Positions 62,929 to 64,000 of a stretch of DNA of 64,000 bases are shown in pieces (position 1 is the first letter of the stretch; every line of letters begins with the position of its first letter). The notes beneath the pieces are model-generated. The model saw only the letters and a list, made by a program, of their open reading frames with translations. It made no database searches and was not told the DNA's origin. A program made the position numbers and the translations under genes. Source of the DNA: Sphingomonas ginsenosidivorax (GTDB lineage: Bacteria > Pseudomonadota > Alphaproteobacteria > Sphingomonadales > Sphingomonadaceae); assembly GCF_007995065.1 (NCBI RefSeq), contig NZ_VOQR01000001.1:623001-687000 (forward strand), in the 5' to 3' direction.

Positions 62929-64000
62929 ATGCGGCCCGTTCAATGTCGGGGACCAGTCATTATTTCCGTATCCGCAGCCGCCTTCGCCAGCCGTATCAAG
63001 CGCATGTTCGCGACGCGCGACGTTCTGTTCCACGATGGCCGCTCGCTGAAGCGCGTCAGCATCGGCGGCAAGAGCCAGGCCGTGATGGCCGCCATCGGCG
63101 CGGTGACGATCGGCTTCTCCGGCTACGGTGCCGCTGCCGCGACGGGTGTCGTCGCGACTGCCAGTTCGGACCAGCAGGTCGCGCACATGGAGCGCCAGAT
63201 TGGCCAGCTCCACGCCCGCGTCGCGACGATCCGCCGCACCGCCGAGGTTCATGCCCGCCGCATCGACCAGCGCCAGGCGCTGATCGCCGCCGCGATCACC
63301 GGCAAGGGTGATGCGAAGCAGCTCGCGCTCGCCACGCTCTCGATCGATCCCACCGCCGAGAAGGTTTCCGCCGACGTCGTCCGGCCGCTGGTCAAGGCAG
63401 AGGGACGCCAGGTCGTTCTCGCCGGTGCCGCGCAGCGCCTGCTCGACCAGCGCTATGCCGACACCACTGCCGCGGTTCGCAAGCTCGGCCTGCGCCCCGC
63501 GCGCATCGTGAAGCGCAGCGCCGCGGGCTCGGCTGCGATGGGTGGCCCGATGATCGATGCGGCCAGCGAGGAAGCAACCTCGGACCTGCGCGCCGACGCG
63601 CAGTTCCGCACGCTGTTCCAGACCTGGAAGAAGCTCGACACGCTGCAGCAGGGCGTGATTGCGATCCCGTCGGTCCATCCGGTCCACACGCTCGCCTTCA
63701 CCAGCAATTTCGGGATCCGCTCGGACCCGTTCCGCGGCACCGCGGCGATGCATGCCGGCGTCGATATCCCCGGCCCGGTCGGCACGCCGATCTACGCGAC
63801 CGCCGATGGCATCGTCAGCCATGCCGGCCTGCAGGGCGGGTACGGCAACCTCGTCGAGCTGAACCACGGCAAGGGCATCGCGACCCGCTACGGTCACCTG
63901 TCGAAGATCCTCGTCGCCGACAACGCCCGCGTGACCCGCGGCCAGCTGATCGCGCTGATGGGCTCGACCGGGCGCTCGACCGGTCCGCATCTGCATTACG
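62929..64000 (+). CDS. M23 (LytM) peptidoglycan endopeptidase, 3' end outside the window
   Basis: This envelope protein has a membrane segment near the N-terminus (AVMAAIGAVTIGFSGYGAAA), a coiled-coil-like stretch (QQVAHMERQIGQLHARVATI) and an M23 domain: FTSNFGIRSDPF, the zinc ligands in HAGVDIPGPVG and, at the very edge, GPHLHY. All are intact, so an active D,D-endopeptidase is expected in the periplasm. The ATG at 62929 is the first in frame; its AGGGGG is too close, so ATG 63004 (MFATRDVLFHDG) is an alternative. The frame is open to the last base of the window. Confidence 0.85.
   Translation, partial: MRPVQCRGPVIISVSAAAFASRIKRMFATRDVLFHDGRSLKRVSIGGKSQAVMAAIGAVTIGFSGYGAAAATGVVATASSDQQVAHMERQIGQLHARVATIRRTAEVHARRIDQRQALIAAAITGKGDAKQLALATLSIDPTAEKVSADVVRPLVKAEGRQVVLAGAAQRLLDQRYADTTAAVRKLGLRPARIVKRSAAGSAAMGGPMIDAASEEATSDLRADAQFRTLFQTWKKLDTLQQGVIAIPSVHPVHTLAFTSNFGIRSDPFRGTAAMHAGVDIPGPVGTPIYATADGIVSHAGLQGGYGNLVELNHGKGIATRYGHLSKILVADNARVTRGQLIALMGSTGRSTGPHLHY

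Overview
The window is chromosomal DNA of a high-GC alphaproteobacterium, almost certainly a Sphingomonas or close relative (Sphingomonadales). The grounds are the PhyP-NepR-PhyR-EcfG stress locus in its sphingomonad form, an NDUFA12-type complex I subunit gene, an argS-SPOR-nagZ-scpAB-tatABC run, a two-domain cold-shock protein, and several families of GC-rich dispersed palindromes. No rRNA, tRNA, CRISPR array, insertion sequence or prophage was recognised. Genes are dense, and many junctions are ATGA, GTGA or TGATG overlaps.

Layout. 1-9.8 kb: the start of a NUDIX gene, a free methionine-R-sulfoxide reductase, an RcnB/glycine-zipper protein, an M28 peptidase, a universal stress protein, then pyruvate dehydrogenase E2 and dihydrolipoyl dehydrogenase with a thioesterase and a small membrane protein between them. 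9.8-18.8 kb: a GGDEF-EAL protein, a very large TonB-dependent receptor, an FCD/GntR regulator and a fatty acyl-AMP ligase. 18.9-25.1 kb: recX, a double cold-shock protein, DUF192, NDUFA12, DUF2155 overlapping aat tail to tail, an orphan ParA, a small lipoprotein and a cysteine synthase.

25.2-44.2 kb is a complete division and cell wall (dcw) cluster in one direction: mraZ-rsmH-ftsL-ftsI-murE-murF-mraY-murD-ftsW-murG-murC-murB-ddl-ftsQ-ftsA-ftsZ. A 10-bp-periodic array of CCC boxes upstream of mraZ looks like the MraZ operator. Three copies of one dispersed palindrome lie inside the cluster. Each ends in a GGGAGG core exactly 6 nt before a start codon (murF, murB, ddl), and one copy also encodes the C-terminal tail of MurB.

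44.4-55.3 kb: a TPR/SPOR envelope protein, dgt, argS, a SPOR protein, nagZ, scpA, scpB, tatABC and a tiny entericidin-like lipoprotein. 55.5-59.6 kb is the general stress response locus. PhyP (a kinase-like protein with a degraded ATPase core) and NepR read left; PhyR, an unannotated 45-residue membrane protein and the sigma factor EcfG read right. A near-palindromic promoter fits the sigma-EcfG consensus in both directions between nepR and phyR. Just beyond ecfG lies a 58-residue protein resembling a second NepR, and a second two-way EcfG-type promoter candidate separates it from glnE-bcp. The window ends inside an M23 peptidase gene.

The most rewarding places to look again are the repeat-derived ribosome binding sites in the dcw cluster and the second NepR-like gene with its shared stress promoter.
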